Assembly: GCA_937135955.1 (NCBI GenBank)
Contig: CAKZOB010000042.1
Location: 1 to 64,000 of the forward strand
Length of the DNA: 64,000 nt
Direction of reading: 5' to 3'
Source of the DNA: an uncultured Anaerolineales bacterium
GTDB lineage: Bacteria > Chloroflexota > Anaerolineae > Aggregatilineales > Aggregatilineaceae
In this document: in pieces, positions 33,824-43,614 of the stretch
Layout: each line of letters begins with the position of its first letter
Position numbering within the stretch: position 1 is the first letter of the stretch
Made by a program: the position numbers and the translations under genes
Notes under the pieces: generated by a model
Told to the model about the DNA's origin: nothing
The model's database searches: none
Seen by the model: the letters and a program-made list of their open reading frames with translations, nothing else

Positions 33824-35437
33824 TCAGGACAGGCCCCACACTTTCCAGGTGTTCTCCACCATGTAGATCACCGTGCCGTCCGGCAGGGTCAGATACAGAC
33901 GCGAATACTTGAAGTCGCCGGAGCGCTGTACCCAGGCCGTGTAACCGCGCTCGAAATTGGTCGCCCAACCCAGGCCAGTGCGCACCTGCGGGTTGTCCAC
34001 CCACACGCGCCCGAAACCCCGGTCGGGCTTGTAGCGACCCACGGGCGGCTCTTCGGGATAGTCCACCCACTCGCCCAGCCAGGTATCGCGAAACCGGTTG
34101 ACCAGGCCCGTATCGCGGAAAAAGACGTAGATGTCGCTGGTGTCGGCCCGCCAGATCATGAACCCGCGCTCGAATTCCTGGTAAGCGGCCTGTACTGTCC
34201 TGGCGGCCTCAGCAGGGCACGAGAGAACCTGCCCGCGCGTATCGAAGAAGTATACGTAGGGACAGATGACGTCAACGATGACGGTCTCCTGACGCTGCTC
34301 ATCCGCCGCGCCGCGCGCGAAGAGCATGAACGTTGCCTCGTCCACATACGTTTCCGGGACCGTCACCGTCCACGTCCCCTGCTGCGCCGCTGTGCCCGGG
34401 GCCATCTGCGCCAGCCGACCGCCCGGCTCCACCAACCAGACCCCTACCTCCGTAGCGTTGCGCACTTCCCAGGTCACCGTTACCGTCCCGCCACGCGGGA
34501 TGATCTCTGGAGCGGCAGTGAATAGAGTCACCTCCACCGGTGCCGCACTGCCCGCCGCCCCCGCCTGAGCGCCAGAACTGACCGGCGCGCCCGACGAGGT
34601 CCTGCCCTGGCTGGCAGGTGCGGGGGCAGGCGCTCTGGCAGCGGTCACTACAGGGATGGGCGGCAGCGGATAGGTCGCCAGGGTATCGCCATTGCGCAAA
34701 TCTACCATCCGCAGCCGCAACCGCACCGGCTGACCGACCGCAGTGAAAAGGGGCGCGACTACCCCTTCTCCCTGAGAAGCCACCCAGAGCGTCAGGCGCG
34801 GCAACTCGACCGAGACAGTGTCGCCCGTCTCCAGCACCTGCTCGAAGATCAGGTGCATATACGGCTGCCGACCGCTGACCCGCCAGAAGACTGGCACGCG
34901 CACCGTCCGCGCCGCCAGCGCTGCCGCGTCCAGCTCGCTTGCGTCGGCACGGAATTCGTCAATGCTCAGCGGCGGGGCTTCGTCGTCGCTGGCATAGGGC
35001 ACGGTCAGCACCCGCTGATCGAGCATTTGCCCGGCGGCGTCGGCGAGCACCAGACTGTACGTGGGCGGGCCGAAGGTCAGCGGATGCTCGACGACGATGC
35101 TCACCTCGCCCGTCGCTGGCAGTGGTTCGCTGCCAGGAGGGAGAACCAGCGGCTCCCACCGGTTGACGCGGAACGCATAGAGCACCAGGCGGTGTTCAGG
35201 GCGCATCCCTACCGTCCGCCAGCTCAGACGGGCGGGGGTCAGGCCCGCTTCGGCCTCAGCCAGCGTAATAGACCCTACGTCAATGCCAAACTCAATAATG
35301 GTGGGCGGGTAGGCTGGCCCCGTCTGCGCGGCGGCAGCGGGCAGTTCTAGCGACAGACCCGCCCCCAGCGCCTGACCGGAAGCCAGCAGGATCGCCCCCA
35401 ACACTCCCCAGATCGCCATCCAGCGTCTGCTCATCAC
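33824..35437 (-). CDS. Exported protein of unknown function, beta-rich
   Basis: The 537-residue protein has a signal peptide (about 1-25, GVLGAILLASGQALGAG). Beta-sandwich-like segments cover about 40-290, an Ala/Pro/Ser-rich linker about 285-315, an Ig-like segment about 318-400 (GGTVTVTWEVRNATEVGVWL), and a C-terminal part (about 440-537) has WxxNPQVRTGLGWAT and GTVIYMVENTWKVW. I do not recognise the family; the C-terminal motif looks like a repeat unit used in secreted wall proteins. It is monocistronic with an adequate start context. Confidence 0.65.
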   Translation of the reverse strand: MMSRRWMAIWGVLGAILLASGQALGAGLSLELPAAAAQTGPAYPPTIIEFGIDVGSITLAEAEAGLTPARLSWRTVGMRPEHRLVLYAFRVNRWEPLVLPPGSEPLPATGEVSIVVEHPLTFGPPTYSLVLADAAGQMLDQRVLTVPYASDDEAPPLSIDEFRADASELDAAALAARTVRVPVFWRVSGRQPYMHLIFEQVLETGDTVSVELPRLTLWVASQGEGVVAPLFTAVGQPVRLRLRMVDLRNGDTLATYPLPPIPVVTAARAPAPAPASQGRTSSGAPVSSGAQAGAAGSAAPVEVTLFTAAPEIIPRGGTVTVTWEVRNATEVGVWLVEPGGRLAQMAPGTAAQQGTWTVTVPETYVDEATFMLFARGAADEQRQETVIVDVICPYVYFFDTRGQVLSCPAEAARTVQAAYQEFERGFMIWRADTSDIYVFFRDTGLVNRFRDTWLGEWVDYPEEPPVGRYKPDRGFGRVWVDNPQVRTGLGWATNFERGYTAWVQRSGDFKYSRLYLTLPDGTVIYMVENTWKVWGLS

Positions 35438-35591
35438 TGCGCCTCCTGAGTTCGCTTGTGAACAGTCTCCCCTGTTCGTCTACAGTATACTCCATCGCTC
35501 TGACAGGCGCGTGCCCAGGTGTCATCGTCGTTGCCAGCGAGCGCTTCCCGCCGGTGTCTTCCTGTTGCATTTTGCCTCACGCATCCCAAAC

Positions 35592-35623
35592 AAAAAACAG
35601 CCGCCCGGTTTATGGGGCGGCTG
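35592..35623 (-). terminator. Intrinsic terminator of ppdK
   Basis: On the minus strand CAGCCGCCC and GGGCGGCTG (35598-35606, 35615-35623) form a 9-base stem with an 8-base loop, followed by TTTTTT. The ppdK stop is 25 bases upstream. Confidence 0.9.
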
Positions 35624-35647
35624 CCATGTTGATCGCTACGGTCGCGT

Positions 35648-38344
35648 TTAGTTGAGCTTGCGGTTGGGATCGCGCACGCCCAGTTCGCCCAGGCGCTCCC
35701 AGCCCTGCTCGCGCAGCACAGCGTGCGCCGCGGCCAGACGCGCCACCGGCACGCGGAACGGCGAGCAACTGACGTAGTTCAGGTTGATACGGTGGCAGAA
35801 GTCAATGCTATCGGGGTCACCGCCGTGCTCGCCGCAGATACCCACTTCCAGGTCAGGCCGCGTCTTGCGCCCTTCTTCGACAGCCATCTTCATCAGGCGG
35901 CCCACACCGTCGCGGTCAATGGTCTGGAAGGGGTTCTTGGGCAGGATACCCTTCTCGACATAGTCCAGCAGGAAGTGACGCTCGGCGTCGTCGCGGCTGA
36001 TGCCATAGGTCATCTGCGTCAGGTCGTTGGTGCCGAAGCTGAAGAACTGCGCCAGTTCGGCGATCTCGCCCGCGGTCAGGGCGGCGCGCGGAATCTCGAT
36101 CATGGTGCCGAACTTGTAGTCCACCGTCACGCCCTTCTCGGCCATGACCTTCCTGGCTTCGTCTTCCAGAATCTTCTGGAGCAGCTTCAGCTCGTTGATA
36201 TGCGAGGTCAACGGGATCATGACCTCAGGATGCACTTCGTAGCCATCCTTGGTGGCATCGCACGCGGCGGAGATGATCGCGCGCACCTGCATCAGCGTGA
36301 CATCGGGCATCATGATGCCCAGGCGGATACCGCGCAGACCCAGCATGGGGTTGAATTCGGCCAGTTCTTCGGCCTTGCGCAGGATCGCTTCCTTCTCGGA
36401 GACATCCTCGCCGCGCTCGCGACCCACGGCCACGTCCACTTTCAGTTCGTCGCGCGCAGGCAGGAACTCGTGCAGCGGCGGGTCAATCAGGCGGATGATC
36501 ACCGGCAGGCCGTCCATGGCGCGGAAGATGCCATAGAAGTCATCGTGCTGCAGCACGGCCAGCTTGTCGAGCGCCTTCTGCTTGGCTTCCGGATCGGTTG
36601 CCAGGATATATTCCTGGAAGATTTGCGTGCGGTCGCCCAGGAACATGTGCTCAGTACGGCACAGGCCGATACCCTGCGCGCCGTAGCTGCGGGCGCGGGC
36701 TGCCTGCTGCTCGTCATCGGCGTTGGCCCACACCATCAGGCGACGGATTTCGTCGGCCCAGCCCAGAATCTTGAGCAGTTCGGTCTGCTCTTCCAGCTTG
36801 GGCGCGACGACCGGGATTTGCCCGATGTACACATTGCCCTTGGCACCGTCCAGCGAGATGAAGTCGCCTTCCTTGACCACCTGGCCGTTGACCGTGAAGT
36901 ACTTCTGCTCCAGGTTGATCTTGATATCGGAGCAGCCGGCCACGCACGGCTTACCCAGCTGACGGGCCACCACTGCCGCATGGCTGGTCGCGCCACCTTC
37001 CGCCGTCAGGATACCCTTGGCTGCCAGCATACCGTGCACGTCGCTTGGCTCGGTCAGCGGACGAACCAGGATCACCGGCTCGCCTTCCTTGCTCTTGGCT
37101 TCGGCGGTGTCGGCATCGAAATAGACCTTGCCCACTGCCGCGCCGGGCGAGGCATTGAGGCCCTTGGCCACCGGAGGCGTCGCCTTGAGCACCTTCTCGT
37201 CGAAGCGCGGGTGCAGCAACTGATCGATCATGTCCGGGGCGATACGCGCCACCGCCTCGGCGGGCGTGATCAGGCCCTCGTCCACCATGTCCACGGCGAT
37301 CTTGACGGCTGCTGCCGCGGTACGCTTGCCGCTACGGGTCTGCAACATCCACAGCTTGCCATGCTCGATGGTGAACTCGATGTCCTGGGTTTCGCGATAG
37401 TGCTTTTCCAGGATGTCCGCCACGCGCATCAGTTCTTCCCAGGCTTCGGGGATTTCCTTGGCCAGGCTGGAGACCTCGGTCGGCGTGCGCGCGCCCGACA
37501 CCACATCCTCACCCTGGGCGTTGAGCAGGTATTCGCCATAGAATTTCTTCTCGCCGGTAGCGGGGTTGCGCGTGAAGGCCACGCCCGTGCCGCTCTTGCC
37601 GTCGGCGAAGTTACCGTAGACCATGGTCACGATGTTAGCCGCCGTGCCCCAGGTGTGCGGGTAACCGTAGTGATTGCGGTAGTCCACCGCGCGCTTGCCG
37701 TTCCAGCTCTTGAACACAGCCTCGATGCCCAGCTCGAGCTGCTTGTAGGGGTCCATGGGGAACGGCTGCCCCGTGTGACGCTGTGCCAGTTCCATGAAAC
37801 GCTCGGCGCAACGCTGCCAGCCCTCGGCGGTCATTTGAGCGTCGGTCTTGGCCCCCACACGCGCGCGCTCTTCCTCGATAATCTCCTCAAATTCCTCACC
37901 AGGCACGTCCAGCACAACCTTGCTGAACATCTGAATCAGGCGGCGATAGAGGTCCCAGGCAAAGCGCATGTCGTTGAATTGCTTGCCCATTGTCTCGACC
38001 GCGCCCGGCGTCAGGCCCACGTTGAGAATGGTGTCCATCATGCCCGGCATGGACTCGCGTGCCCCGGAACGGATGGAGACGAGCAGTGGGTTGGCGTCGT
38101 TGCCGAACTCCTTGCCGGTCTTGCGGTTCAAATCCTGCATGGCAGCCAGGACCTGTTCCCACATCCCTTCGGGGAACTTGCCGGTGTTCATGTACTCCAC
38201 ACACGCTTCCGTCGTCACCGTGAAGCCAGGTGGAACGGGCAGGCCGATCCGGGTCATCTCGGCCAGATTGCACCCCTTACCACCCAGCAGGTTACGCATG
38301 GTAGCGTCACCTTCTTCGAACGCATAGACCCACTTATGTGCCAT
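35648..38344 (-). CDS. ppdK: Pyruvate, phosphate dikinase
   Basis: The 898-residue PPDK interconverts pyruvate, ATP and Pi with PEP, AMP and PPi. It has an N-terminal ATP-grasp domain (GGKGCNLAEMTRIGLPVPPGFT; SIRSGARESMPGMMDT), the phosphohistidine domain with TSHAAVVAR (His455, matching the standard numbering) and the C-terminal PEP/pyruvate barrel (GICGEHGGDPDSIDFC). Full length. The ribosome site GAGGAGAGG precedes the ATG, and a stem-loop (GGGCG-AAAG-CGCCC) lies about 50 bases upstream of the start. It may serve gluconeogenesis or PPi-dependent glycolysis. Confidence 0.97.
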   Translation of the reverse strand: MAHKWVYAFEEGDATMRNLLGGKGCNLAEMTRIGLPVPPGFTVTTEACVEYMNTGKFPEGMWEQVLAAMQDLNRKTGKEFGNDANPLLVSIRSGARESMPGMMDTILNVGLTPGAVETMGKQFNDMRFAWDLYRRLIQMFSKVVLDVPGEEFEEIIEEERARVGAKTDAQMTAEGWQRCAERFMELAQRHTGQPFPMDPYKQLELGIEAVFKSWNGKRAVDYRNHYGYPHTWGTAANIVTMVYGNFADGKSGTGVAFTRNPATGEKKFYGEYLLNAQGEDVVSGARTPTEVSSLAKEIPEAWEELMRVADILEKHYRETQDIEFTIEHGKLWMLQTRSGKRTAAAAVKIAVDMVDEGLITPAEAVARIAPDMIDQLLHPRFDEKVLKATPPVAKGLNASPGAAVGKVYFDADTAEAKSKEGEPVILVRPLTEPSDVHGMLAAKGILTAEGGATSHAAVVARQLGKPCVAGCSDIKINLEQKYFTVNGQVVKEGDFISLDGAKGNVYIGQIPVVAPKLEEQTELLKILGWADEIRRLMVWANADDEQQAARARSYGAQGIGLCRTEHMFLGDRTQIFQEYILATDPEAKQKALDKLAVLQHDDFYGIFRAMDGLPVIIRLIDPPLHEFLPARDELKVDVAVGRERGEDVSEKEAILRKAEELAEFNPMLGLRGIRLGIMMPDVTLMQVRAIISAACDATKDGYEVHPEVMIPLTSHINELKLLQKILEDEARKVMAEKGVTVDYKFGTMIEIPRAALTAGEIAELAQFFSFGTNDLTQMTYGISRDDAERHFLLDYVEKGILPKNPFQTIDRDGVGRLMKMAVEEGRKTRPDLEVGICGEHGGDPDSIDFCHRINLNYVSCSPFRVPVARLAAAHAVLREQGWERLGELGVRDPNRKLN

Positions 38345-38614
38345 TCAGACCTCTCCTCAACTGACTGCAAGACCACTGCGTTTCTGGTTTTGGTCGGGCG
38401 AAAGCGCCCGCGGCGGCATGCACCCGTCGCGAGCATACACATCCCCTTGCGCAGAGCAACTGGCCCATGAGCAAACCTGAAGGATTCTGCCGCGCCGGCT
38501 CGCGTGAGGACAGTGAAGAAACGCACTGGATCGCGTGACGAGTGTTACAACTTATCAAAAATACCCTGTCTGGCCCCTGTCGTCAACGGTCTTTCGCCTT
38601 TTTCGTCTTTTGAC

Positions 38615-38620
38615 TATACT
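38615..38620 (+). promoter_or_regulatory. -10 element, probable leaderless transcript
   Basis: TATACT eight bases before the ATG at 38629, with no ribosome site between. Transcription should begin at the start codon. The -35 (TTTCGC near 38592) is weak. Confidence 0.45.
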
Positions 38621-38628
38621 GCTCAATC

Positions 38629-41600
38629 ATGAGCGAGAATCAGTCTCCCATCCCGGACTTTGCGACCCTGCCCGCCAGCGAGTTCACGCTGCCCTGCGGG
38701 TACGATCTGGCCGCCGACCCCGGCCTGGCCCAACTGCACCATTACCTGCCCGTGCTGGCGGTCATCGCCGCCCCCTTCGCCTCGATGAGCGGCACCGAAG
38801 ACCCGCTCAGCCCGGCGGACCCGGCCCAGGAATGGCTGGCGCTGCTGCGCACCGTGCGCCAGGTAACTTCGGAGGCCAGAGTGGGTAGCGCTCCCCTGGC
38901 TCTGGTGCGCTTGCTGCCCCCAACCTCCGAACGACTGGGAATAGCGCTCAGCGCGCGCGGGCCGGACGCCTTCCGCATCGTACACCTGATCGCGCACGCC
39001 GAACGCGACATCCTCTACCTGGAAGACGAAGAGGGCCGCGAAGCCTATGCTGTGGCCGAGCACATCGTCCGGCGCTTTGCCAGCAGCGACGTCCGTCTGG
39101 TGCTGCTGGACGGTTGCTTCAGCCGCCGCCTGGCGCAGATGCTGCTGGACGAAACGCCTGTGCAGGCTGTCATCGGCACCGTACGCCGCGCCAACGAAGA
39201 CTGCACAGTGGCTTTCAACGCCTGTCTCTACGCAGAGCTGGCGGGCGGAGCCAGCGTGCGTGAAGCCTTCCGCGCCGCCATCGCCGAGGTACGGGAACTA
39301 CCCAACAGTCAGCCCGAGCGCTACGAGTTGGTGCTCGCCGACGATCAGCACGATCTCCGGCTCCCCCTGCCCGAACCGGCTCACCGCGCCACGCGCCCCC
39401 TGGTCGCCGATGGACTGCCGCGCGCCTTTGAACTACCGCTGCCCACCGGCTTTATCGGGCGGCGCGAGTTGCTGGGCAGGCTGGCCGAAGACATGTTCAC
39501 CCACAACCGCCGCCTGCTCCTGTTAACCGGCCCTCAGGGCGTGGGCAAGCGCTCATTAGCCGCGGCCTTTGCCTATCGCTTTGGCTGGCGCTTCCCCGAT
39601 GGCATCGTCTGGCTGCGCTGCGGCCCTGCCATCACCGCCGCCGAAGTGCAAAGCACCCTGGCTCAGCTTGCCGGTCTGCCATCACAGGCAGCGCGGGCCG
39701 ACGTGCTGACGGCCTGGTCGGGGCGACGGCTGTTGCTGGTGCTACAGGACATTGACGCTCTGCCCTCTGGAACTGCGCGGGCCGAACTCGCCACCTTGCT
39801 GGCCGAGTTGCTCGCGTCAGCCCATCACGGCGTGCTGCTGACCGCCCAGGAAGCCGACGAAACGCTGTTACCCGCTGGCCCCACCTTCAGCGCCAAGGCG
39901 CGTCCAGTCGAGCCACTGACTGGCAAAGACGCGCGCACTCTGGCCATGCGCCGCGCAGTCCTGCGCCGGGTCGAGACGCTCGATGTAGACACCATAGACG
40001 ACTTTCTGGAGCGCACGCAGCAACTGCCCTGGCTGATTATCCGCGGCGTAGAGATGGTGCGCCGCGATGGGGTGGACGCGACGCTCAAGTACCTGAGTGC
40101 CTTCGACCAGGACGCGGCCACCCTGCCGCGCGCCTACCTGCGCCGTCAACTCGAATGGCTGCTGGCCGACCGCCGCGAGGTCTTCCGGCTGCTCATTCGC
40201 GCTCAGGGGTTGCCCGCCCCGCTCGACGAACGCCTGGCCCTGGGGCTGGCTGGCCGCGACGCCGCCGATCACCTGTCCGTCTTGCTCGATCGCGACATCC
40301 TGCAGCGCGACGGAACGCTGATCGCCATCCCCGCTGAGGTGCGCGCGTTCGTGTGGGAACGCTTCCCGCTCGACACGCCCAAGCAGGCGCACCTCGACCG
40401 CGTGATCGCGCAGTACTTCGCGCAGACCTGGCCCGACGAGGTGCCCACTCCCCTGCCTGCCGAGTGGCGGGCGCGCCTGAGCAACGTGCGCGCCCTGCTC
40501 GACCGCCAACTGAGCGGCCCGGTGTTGCTTTCGCCTGTCGAACTGGCCCGCCTGCTGGTAGTGACTGCGCCCGCCTTTCTGAATGCGGGGCTGGCCGAAG
40601 CCTTCCTGAGCTATGCCACGGCGCTGCGAGGTCGCCTGCCCGAAGGAGATGACCTGGCCCGCCTGCAAATGGCGATGGGCACGGCCCTGGCGGCGCTCCC
40701 CGGCAGGCAGGATGAAGCGGGGTGGCTGTTCCAGGTGACGCTGACTCTGGAACACCTCAGTCGCACCGCCCTGGCCGAAGCCAGCCTGGCCTACGGACGA
40801 CATTTGCTCGGCGTGGGGCAGAGCGGGACAGCGACCGACGTGCTGGCGCGCGCCTTCCGCGCGGTGATGGCGCAGCCGGAAGGAGCCAATGTGCGTGTAG
40901 CCGCCATGCTCGCTCACGAGTGGGGGCGCGCCCTGGCCGCACGGGATCAGCACGGGGATGCCATCAAGCGCTTCGAAGGGGCGCTGGCCGGATACGCGCG
41001 CACCAGGCAGGTAGCGCTCTCCGCCACCGCTCAGCGCGATCTGGGTCTGTCGTTGCTGGCCCAGGGTGACAGCGCCCGCGCTGAAGACGTCTTCCGGCGT
41101 GCCCTGGCGACAGCGGATTTCATTGCGCGGCGCGACCTGGCTGCCGACCTGCGCCGTCATCTGGCGGGCATTCACCTGGCGCGCGCCGGGCAGTTTCAAC
41201 ATGAAGAGCGCGTGACTGAAGCCGCCGCCGAGATGGGCGAGGCCGTGCGTCACCTGCATGGAGCCATCGCCGACGCCCTGACCACGCCCGACCGCCTGCT
41301 GCTGGCACACCTTCTGCACGATCTGGCGCGCGCTCAGGCGCAGGCGGGCATGATAGACGACGGAGCGGCCAATGCCGCGCGTGCGCACGTCCTTTTCACC
41401 GCCGTGAGCAGCTCATCTGACCTGGCCGAAGCATCCATCACGCTGGGACAGTTGCGCATGGCCCAGGGTGACTCCGTGCGCGCACAGGCGGCCCTGCACG
41501 AAGCGCTCGACCTGGCGCAGGCGCTCAACCTGTCGGAAGCCCTGGAGCGCGCCGCAACGGTCCTGGTGCGCGTGCATCAGATTCGCGCCCGCCATGCCCT

Positions 41601-41724
41601 GCAGGGGGATCAGGCCTTCCGCCGCGATACCATTGCGCAGGCCGAAGTCTCGCGCCGCCGCCTGGCCGAGCTTAACCTGGCCGAGCACGCCGCCGCGCTC
41701 GAACGCATCGCCCACAGCCTGTGA
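38629..41724 (+). CDS. CHAT protease-STAND NTPase-TPR protein
   Basis: The 1031-residue multidomain protein starts with a caspase-like CHAT domain (about 25-240): HLIAH (His119/His123) and LLDGC (Cys163) form the putative dyad. A STAND/NB-ARC-type NTPase follows (about 275-560), with Walker A GPQGVGKR (Lys307) and Walker B LLLVLQDID (Asp374). The rest (about 640-1030) is Ala/Leu-rich TPR repeats. This order of effector, NTPase switch and sensor repeats matches bacterial immune and cell-suicide ATPases. The Lys-Arg (KR rather than KS/KT) after the P-loop is atypical. No partner gene is obvious; the next gene is 282 bases away. Confidence 0.85.
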   Translation: MSENQSPIPDFATLPASEFTLPCGYDLAADPGLAQLHHYLPVLAVIAAPFASMSGTEDPLSPADPAQEWLALLRTVRQVTSEARVGSAPLALVRLLPPTSERLGIALSARGPDAFRIVHLIAHAERDILYLEDEEGREAYAVAEHIVRRFASSDVRLVLLDGCFSRRLAQMLLDETPVQAVIGTVRRANEDCTVAFNACLYAELAGGASVREAFRAAIAEVRELPNSQPERYELVLADDQHDLRLPLPEPAHRATRPLVADGLPRAFELPLPTGFIGRRELLGRLAEDMFTHNRRLLLLTGPQGVGKRSLAAAFAYRFGWRFPDGIVWLRCGPAITAAEVQSTLAQLAGLPSQAARADVLTAWSGRRLLLVLQDIDALPSGTARAELATLLAELLASAHHGVLLTAQEADETLLPAGPTFSAKARPVEPLTGKDARTLAMRRAVLRRVETLDVDTIDDFLERTQQLPWLIIRGVEMVRRDGVDATLKYLSAFDQDAATLPRAYLRRQLEWLLADRREVFRLLIRAQGLPAPLDERLALGLAGRDAADHLSVLLDRDILQRDGTLIAIPAEVRAFVWERFPLDTPKQAHLDRVIAQYFAQTWPDEVPTPLPAEWRARLSNVRALLDRQLSGPVLLSPVELARLLVVTAPAFLNAGLAEAFLSYATALRGRLPEGDDLARLQMAMGTALAALPGRQDEAGWLFQVTLTLEHLSRTALAEASLAYGRHLLGVGQSGTATDVLARAFRAVMAQPEGANVRVAAMLAHEWGRALAARDQHGDAIKRFEGALAGYARTRQVALSATAQRDLGLSLLAQGDSARAEDVFRRALATADFIARRDLAADLRRHLAGIHLARAGQFQHEERVTEAAAEMGEAVRHLHGAIADALTTPDRLLLAHLLHDLARAQAQAGMIDDGAANAARAHVLFTAVSSSSDLAEASITLGQLRMAQGDSVRAQAALHEALDLAQALNLSEALERAATVLVRVHQIRARHALQGDQAFRRDTIAQAEVSRRRLAELNLAEHAAALERIAHSL

Positions 41725-41781
41725 TCGCCTGCGTAGCTCTGCCGCAGTCAGGGGGCATGCGCATCTGGCACAGTAATCTTG

Positions 41782-41851
41782 AACCGCAGAGACGCCGAGA
41801 CCGCGGAGGGGAACAAATCAAAGTCTCTGTGTCTTTCTCTGTGACCCCTGC
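41782..41851. repeat. Intergenic repeat, family 2, copy 1
   Basis: In the gap 41725-42006. CCGCAGAGACGCCGAGACC and CTCTGTGTCTTTCTCTGTG form an imperfect inverted repeat. A relative in opposite orientation lies near 56912-56990. The rest of the gap has no feature I can name. Confidence 0.5.
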
Positions 41852-42006
41852 GCTCTCCATGGTGAATTCTACTTCCAAACCCGAACGCGCCCGGCGCAGC
41901 AAACGGGCTGATACATTCTGCACGCTCCCCGTCGATCAGCCGCCCGTTGTGCGTACCCCGCTCGCGCGTTACACTCGCAAGAACTGACGGAGAGAATCAC
42001 CACACC

Positions 42007-42687
42007 ATGACGCAGAGAGATCCCCTGACCTGCGCTTTTCACCCTGAGCGGATCGCGCTGGAACGCTGCGAGGTCTGCCACAAGCCGCTGTGTGCCTATT
42101 GTCTGTACTATACCGAGGACGGGCAGCGACTCTGCGCCGAGCACGCTGCGCAGGCCCGCCAACTGGGTCTGCGCGTCGAAGAGCCGGGCCTCTACGCCGA
42201 TCAGTTGCTGGGGGCACAGGTCGGGGCCGACCGCAAACACAAGCGCGAACGCGACCACGAGGCCGAGGGTATCTACACCGGCAACTCGACTGACCTGCTG
42301 AGCCTGATCGGCCTGTTGATCGGCGGTGTTTCGCTGCTGGCCTGCTGTGGCGCGGGGTATTGCCTGCCTGTTGTGGGCTTCGTGTTTTCTTTGGTAGCGC
42401 TGATCAACGCGCGGCACGCCGTAAACCCGCGCCGGACGCGGCGGCTGGGCATCGTGGGAATGCTGGTGTCGGGCGTCTGGGTTGTGTTACTCGTCGCCTG
42501 CATCGCCGTCTACGGCCTCTCGTTGTCGTCGGCGCTGGCGACCTTCCGCAGCGCCACCTGGTACTTTCCGACGGCTGTTCAGGCCACCGACACACCGACC
42601 CCTTCCGCCACGTTGGAAGACCTGTCCAACGCCGCGCTGGAGCGCGAACCACTTGTGCTTCAATCCTGGGCAAATCTGAAGGAGTGA
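42007..42687 (+). CDS. B-box-type zinc finger membrane protein
   Basis: The 226-residue protein has an N-terminal zinc module whose potential ligands are Cys9, His12, Cys21, Cys24, Cys29, Cys32, Cys43 and His46, the spacing of a B-box finger. A charged linker follows, then two or three C-terminal membrane helices (about 98-122, 125-145, 155-180; DUF4190-like, with VVGFVFSLVALINARHA). The module probably faces the cytoplasm and binds protein. MTA phosphorylase starts five bases downstream, so they are probably co-transcribed. Confidence 0.8.
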   Translation: MTQRDPLTCAFHPERIALERCEVCHKPLCAYCLYYTEDGQRLCAEHAAQARQLGLRVEEPGLYADQLLGAQVGADRKHKRERDHEAEGIYTGNSTDLLSLIGLLIGGVSLLACCGAGYCLPVVGFVFSLVALINARHAVNPRRTRRLGIVGMLVSGVWVVLLVACIAVYGLSLSSALATFRSATWYFPTAVQATDTPTPSATLEDLSNAALEREPLVLQSWANLKE

Positions 42688-42692
42688 TACAC

Positions 42693-43562
42693 ATGGAATC
42701 CGTTCGCATCGCCGTCATTGGTGGCTCCGGGCTGTACGATATGCCCGAATTGAGCGACGTAACTGAAGAGCGCCTGGAGACTCCCTTTGGCCCGCCCAGC
42801 GACGCCATCCGCATCGGCACACTGGCCGGGCAACGTGTGGCGTTCCTGGCGCGACACGGGCGCGGGCATGTCCATCTGCCCTCCGAAGTGCCTTACCGCG
42901 CCAATATCTATGCCCTCAAGATGCTGGGCGTGCAGGAAGTGATCAGCGTGAGCGCGTGCGGTTCGCTCAAAGAGGCGCTCGCGCCGGGGCATGTGGTGGT
43001 GCCCGACCAACTGGTGGACTGGACGCGCGACAATCGGGGCCGTACCTTCTTTGGCAATGGCCTGGTCGCCCATATCTCCGCTGCCGATCCGTTCTGCCCG
43101 CGTCTGAGCGCTCTGCTGGCCGACGCTGTCGCAGCCGTCGGCGGCACGGTGCATCGAGGAGGTGTGTTCATCACCACCGAAGGGCCGCGTTTCGCCACCC
43201 GCGCCGAAAGCGCCCTCTATCGCAGTTGGGGCTATGACATCATCGGCATGACCACCGCGCCCGAAGCATTCCTGGCCCGCGAAGCGGAGATGTGCTACGC
43301 CGTGATGGCCCACGTGACCGACTACGACGTGTGGCACGAATCCGAAGCCGACGTATCCGTCGAACTGGTGCTGCAGACGCTGAGCGCCAACATCCGCCTG
43401 GCGCAGGAAGCGTTGATCGCCGTGGTACAGCGGCTGGGCAACGCCGCGGAAGACTGCGCCTGCCATCACGCCCTGGCCGACGCGCTGATCACCGCCCGCC
43501 AGGCCATCCCGCCGGAGACGCTGGCGCGGTTGCAGCCGATCGTCGGCAAGTATTTCGCCTGA
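42693..43562 (+). CDS. mtnP: S-methyl-5'-thioadenosine phosphorylase
   Basis: A 289-residue purine phosphorylase of the MTAP/PNP trimer class, which splits MTA in methionine salvage. It has the phosphate loop GGSGLYDMPELSD, LARHGRGHVHLPSEVPYRAN, VSACGSLKE and TEGPRFATRAES, and a conserved pair DYDVWH near residue 210. The ATG follows AAGGAG at a good distance. MTAP and related S-methyl-5'-thioinosine phosphorylases cannot be told apart by motif alone. It is probably in one transcript with the B-box gene before it and the SEDS gene after it. Confidence 0.93.
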   Translation: MESVRIAVIGGSGLYDMPELSDVTEERLETPFGPPSDAIRIGTLAGQRVAFLARHGRGHVHLPSEVPYRANIYALKMLGVQEVISVSACGSLKEALAPGHVVVPDQLVDWTRDNRGRTFFGNGLVAHISAADPFCPRLSALLADAVAAVGGTVHRGGVFITTEGPRFATRAESALYRSWGYDIIGMTTAPEAFLAREAEMCYAVMAHVTDYDVWHESEADVSVELVLQTLSANIRLAQEALIAVVQRLGNAAEDCACHHALADALITARQAIPPETLARLQPIVGKYFA

Positions 43563-43614
43563 GCGCCGTCATGCTCGCCCTTTGCTGGCGCTCTGGCGCG
43601 GACATAGCCAGACC

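Noticed and set aside
35723-38470. A 915-codon open frame on the plus strand opposite ppdK
   Set aside because: It is the antisense of a clear full-length PPDK, with His- and Arg-rich composition and no recognisable domain. High GC content in third positions keeps antisense frames open.
39868-41388. A 506-codon frame opposite the CHAT-STAND-TPR gene
   Set aside because: Antisense shadow; no domain motif, composition typical of frame shadows.
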